From positions 16,292,523-16,356,522 of the forward strand of contig NC_049994.1 of the NCBI RefSeq assembly GCF_000003815.2: DNA of 64,000 nt, in the 5' to 3' direction. Below, piece by piece: positions 30,290 through 64,000 of this stretch. The stretch's first letter is position 1, and every line of letters starts with the position of its first letter. Under the pieces are notes generated by a model. The model was not told the origin of the DNA. It made no database searches and saw only the letters and a program-made list of their open reading frames with translations. A program made the position numbers and the translations under genes. Source of the DNA: Branchiostoma floridae (Eukaryota > Chordata > Leptocardii > Amphioxiformes > Branchiostomatidae).

Positions 30290-33200
30290 GGATATAGTTA
30301 CACGGCGTAATCTGCAGTCAAAATATGCGGGGTGGCGCCCGGTTGTGAACCCTATTTAAACTTTTGCTCCAGCACTATTCGTTGATTTTTTTATGAATAT
30401 TTTTCATTTTTATTTCAGGTCTCATCGATGAGTTTTTTCTTCCCTTAGATTTCTATGTTATAATTCGTGATTTACATGGGCGCGTTCATAATGAAGCTAC
30501 GTAAAATTTTAGCAGATTTTTCATGCTATGTTAAGCACATTAACCCTATATCGTGGGAAAGAATTTCCAACGTTGACTATACATAGCTTCTTTTTTTTTA
30601 TAGCAATTACAAACTACGATTAGTCAATCCCCCCAAAAGGCCCTTCTTCGCTGTTAGTGTACAACCGCACCACTCAGAACCCAGGACAGTGTACCTCCGA
30701 CCTGGCGCGCGGCTGCAAAACTTTACCTGCTAATTTCTTCAGTTACAAACAAGCTTTCACCAATCTAACTTTTCAGATCAGTTCCGCTACCTAAAAGAGA
30801 ATTTCTTACCGCTAAAAACACGCGTCCATGCAACCGTTTACTTTTTGGCTCGGATCTCCTTTAAGGTGCCCACTCGCGGAGTAATACATATATCAGACCT
30901 TAAGTGACTTATGGTCTGCCGATCTGATAAATTTACATTTGTAATACTTCGCAGTCTGTTCATGTGAAATACCTTCAGTCGCTTAAGCATTGTTACATTT
31001 GAATTTCAGTTGTGACTATTCTTATATTTGAGATTCAAGAATCTCAGTTATACTGCTTTTGAATTTCTGTTGTCTTTTGTTATGGCTAGATTGGATTGAA
31101 ATCTCTGTGTATCATTTACACCAGTCTTTAATTGGTACTACATGCACTATCATCAATCAGTCGGATGGTTCATCAAGTTTTTCCTTGTTATTTTGTTCTT
31201 TGAAAAACCCAATAAAAACATAAGAATAAACAAAACAAGAAGAAGTCCACACAGAGTACTCTAGGGCAGGGTTCTGCCCAAATAATTTAATCAACTCATG
31301 GTCACAGCAAATAACAAATCTCCATTGGTGGATGAATACAAACTTGACATTATTTCATTGAACTAGAGAGTCGACCTATCACAAGACTGTTGCCATGGTT
31401 ACTGTTGCCACGGTTACCTGGAATGGCAAGCACCAGAGTCGATCGACGGAAAGGGCGAGGCTCCCCGATACCAGTGGACTATAGATTTCTCTAAAACCTC
31501 TCGACAACAATTACGTCCACACAATTTGACTCATCGCTCAGTAATACCATAATCATCAATTTATAATCACTTAAATCTTAAGATTATAACAGTTCTTTTT
31601 TGTCGTCATAAAAATCTTGTAGATATCTGTGTAAAGATACCGCTTTCTTAACTCACTTAAGTACTCGGAAGGAATTGACGTACTTGATTTCATCGATAAA
31701 AGATTATACAACAAGAGGTGTGAAATCTTGCCACTGGATCAGCGTTAAGAGACCCTTCCCTTTCGTTAGTGGTTTGGTTATTGTGTGGCTGTGAGAGTTT
31801 CTCCTAGTAAGTGCGTTTTTCTGTACGACTAGCCCTTGTGTGTAGAATAGAACTGATATAAGCGGGTTGTGGGGTGCGTTACCGTCCTCACATTTATCTA
31901 AAAACATAATCTCTGTATTCTACAGCGTTTATGATTCATTGTAATGCTACAAATCTGTTCTTTTCTCTGTGCTTGCCATTGCAAGATTGGAGCAGCAGTT
32001 ATTAATACTAAGCCATTGACTTAAAACAACGCTAGGTACAAAAAGCGTATGAAGCTTGTGAGTAACGAAAAGCCACGACTGGGGAGGGCACAAAAATCTC
32101 TTTCGACATTGCACAAAATGTAGGCTGGCGAGAACAGCTGTCCCCCAAAACAAAATCACACAGTTCAAGACTTCATTTCTTCATCATCATATATACGCAC
32201 AAATATACTGTGTCAGGAAATACCTGTATATTCTCACACCACATATCGAGTAAGCCGTATCTACATACGTGTGTGGGGCATATCACGTTGTATCCACGAT
32301 ACAACAGTCACTACGACAGTTCTGAGGGACAACCTCGCCCGCGCCAACCGGTCTTCAAATAAAAAATGGGTGAAAAAATTCTCTCTTATCTTGCACGACG
32401 TTCTCTTGTATAGATACACATTAAATATACACTACACCAAAACGGCTTTTCTATCTGATTTCTCACCTATTCAACATCCTAGGGCATCGGAGCGCTATCT
32501 ATAGCAACACCATGGTCGTACTTGGTTATATAGATAATATACAGGTGTCTAAGCAGCATAACCAGGGTGCTGGAAGGATCCCAGCCACAGAGAGAGAAAT
32601 GGCACTAGTACATTTACACTTGGGGGGAGGGGGGCGGATGTCACATGCGACCTTGAAAGACAAGTTCCGATAGAAAAACATATATATATAGAGAGAGCGA
32701 GAAGATAAAACAACATGGGTGTATGCTTTTTGAACAAATTTTTTGCACATGCATGGATCAAAGTATTTCCCAGTAAGTACCCTATGTGTGTAACAATATT
32801 GCTTATTAAATATCAGAACCCTAAGAATTTCCAGGATTCTCAGAGAAGTTGCACGTAAGAGTAAACGGAAAAACAGACCATACATTTATGACTTATACTA
32901 TTAAAAAGAAGCATTGGTAATACATAAGACAGGTTTACACAGAAGGCAGAAAGAGCAAAAATGGACAATTTCGTGTGAAGATACCGTCTTTCAAACTAGC
33001 ATACTGACAGGTTGGTGGAAGGATTGTAGAAACTTAACGAGCAAATCAATTAGGAGTACAGTCATAAGACAGCAAACAGAGATGTGTACAAAAATCTGAA
33101 AGAAAAGTTGCAGGAACGACGTTTCTTAAGATTTCTGAAAGGCACCTTGGCTGAAGGAAGAACTTCCTACTCCATAATATGTTCCACATCCCAGAATGCA

Positions 33201-33410
33201 CCACACGGCCGCTGTAAGCAGTGCAGTGCATCATGGAACCCCGTGCAACTCCAGCAGCTTGGTGTACTTTGACCTCTGACCTCTGGCCCAAGATTGAAAG
33301 GTTCATCTCCTAGACTACGACAACAGTGCACGTTCACATATCATATTACCGACAACGTTACGTGGTGAGGCTTAGAGGGTTATGGCTGTGGGCTCCCAGC
33401 ATGAAACTTG

Positions 33411-33424
33411 TTTATTAGTTTATT
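33411..33424 (-). terminator. Tandem poly(A) signals of terminal exon F
   Basis: Two AATAAA hexamers on the minus strand, 8 bp apart, about 130-145 nt after the stop codon. The same arrangement is kept in all six cassettes. Confidence 0.75.
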
Positions 33425-33554
33425 ACCCAACGAACAGAGAGAACATCAGAGTAGAGTAGAAGGCAGCACTACAGTACTGAGGAGAGAGGCAACCTAGTCA
33501 GACACGTGACTGAACGCTAGAACTACACAACGTGTGGCTACAAAAATACCATAT

Positions 33555-63153
<29,599 letters not shown>

Positions 63154-63476
63154 CGTGATTTGTGGTGAAGGGCAACTGAAGCACATTTGGAAAGGCAGTT
63201 TTTTTGTTTGACTTAGCTAAAAGCCACAACAAATAGTATAGCATTTTCAAGCACCAAGGAAATAACATGGCATGGCCTAACAACTACACAAACAATATGT
63301 CAAATAAGATTAGACATCCAGGTAATAAGACATGCCAGAAAACTGGATATAATTTTGGAAACGGTGAGATGTTTCAGGTAGCATCCACTACCTTCCTGCA
63401 AGGTGACACTTAACACAAATAGCAGACGAAGCTATGTTACAATTTTGAAACCTTACATCCGTACACAAATTAAAGC

Positions 63477-63717
63477 GCTTACCAACAAGCTTTCGATCAG
63501 TCCTCTGATCCTTATCAAGTTGAAATGACCCAAAGCCTAAGTCACACATCCAGACCATCAACATTTCCCTCAACCGAGACGGGGGCCGATACCGACTGCC
63601 AAGCACCTTTGACCCTTTGCTGATGTCACACTTCCAGTCTGGAATTGTGACTTAGGCTTTGGTTCATTTCAACTTGAAAAGGATCAGAGGACTGATCAAA
63701 AGCTTGTTGGCAAGTTT
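63477..63717. mobile_element. Large foldback (stem ~75 bp)
   Basis: ACCAACAAGCTTTCGATCAG ... AAAGCCTAAGTCACA pairs with TGTGACTTAGGCTTT ... CTGATCAAAAGCTTGTTGGC, leaving a ~90-bp loop. It is followed by a degenerate copy (63786-63817) of the upstream exon's end. Confidence 0.75.
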
Positions 63718-63951
63718 CAAAACTGTAACATAATGTTGACTACCATCACAGATGAACTTACATTCAAGCAGACAAAGCTTCCTACCTGTGTATGGTTCCT
63801 AGCTATGCAATGTTAAGTCCTTTGTTCTTTATCATTATTATTCATTTTCTGTGGCTAATGAGCAAGGGAGGATTTATCTGTTTATTTACCAATGCCTGTA
63901 TCTTGTGTGTTTATGTAAAATGTATATTAAAAAACAAACAAAGCTTCGTAC

Positions 63952-64000
63952 CTGTGTGTGGTTCCTAGCTATGCGACGGTTCAGAGGCTGTTTGCGCAGT
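63952..64000 (-). other. R3HDM: 5'-most visible R3HDM exon, probably 5'UTR, cut by window edge
   Basis: The exon sequence ends at a donor (CACACAG|gtacg). Joined to the next exon, the frame that matches the R3HDM start reads an in-frame TAG in this piece, so it is most simply 5' untranslated. A near copy of its 3' end and donor lies 166 bp away (63786-63817). The upstream extent is outside the window. Confidence 0.45.

Overview
The window looks like genomic DNA from an invertebrate chordate, most likely an amphioxus (Branchiostoma). It has GT-AG introns, intron-rich coding DNA, abundant MITEs, tRNA-type SINE-like pieces and assembly gaps. One gene accounts for all the coding sequence I can support. 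It runs on the minus strand from about 64 kb down to about 33.5 kb and encodes an R3H/SUZ-domain RNA-binding protein of the R3HDM1/R3HDM2 family. I rebuilt 26 coding exons by hand. Every junction is GT-AG, every intron phase is compatible, and the total is 3450 coding bases (1149 residues plus stop). The order is: an acidic/Ser-rich N-terminus, the R3H domain (about residues 205-272, with the R-x3-H signature at R238/H242), the SUZ segment (about 308-343), a long Gln/Pro-rich low-complexity region (about 460-1045), and an RRM-like C-terminal domain (about 1048-1149) encoded by the last exon.

The species is inferred from gene-family resemblance and repeat style. I ran no search.

Positions 1 to about 35,660 are a tandem array of six cassettes of about 5.6 kb each (5.6-6.7 kb with insertions). 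Each cassette carries the end of the last R3HDM intron, the terminal coding exon, a 3'UTR with two overlapping-type AATAAA signals, and about 3.4 kb of downstream DNA. Each terminal exon has its own branch point, polypyrimidine tract and phase-1 acceptor that fits the upstream donor at 35,902. Five copies are intact: four encode an identical C-terminus and one carries a single Ser-to-Pro change. One copy is broken by an 834-bp piggyBac-like insertion flanked by a 109-bp direct repeat. The array reaches the left edge of the window and may continue beyond it. The result is a gene with one body and at least five interchangeable, nearly identical 3' ends.

From 35.7 to 64 kb lie the remaining exons in introns full of repeats. 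These include a 40-bp minisatellite of more than 3.3 kb, two copies of one hAT-like MITE with perfect 8-bp target-site duplications, several foldback elements, a non-LTR retrotransposon fragment and a CCAAT-box cluster. Local tandem duplications repeatedly straddle exon/intron junctions of this gene (at 38.4, 39.2-39.8, 46.7, 48.6, 50.8, 55.1-55.8, 57.2, 62.9 and 63.8 kb). They leave extra donors, acceptors or partial exons, and some preserve the reading frame. The terminal-exon array is the largest instance of this pattern.

No convincing second protein-coding gene, rRNA, standard tRNA or CRISPR array was seen. The short open frames conserved across array units are explained by recent duplication, not by coding constraint.
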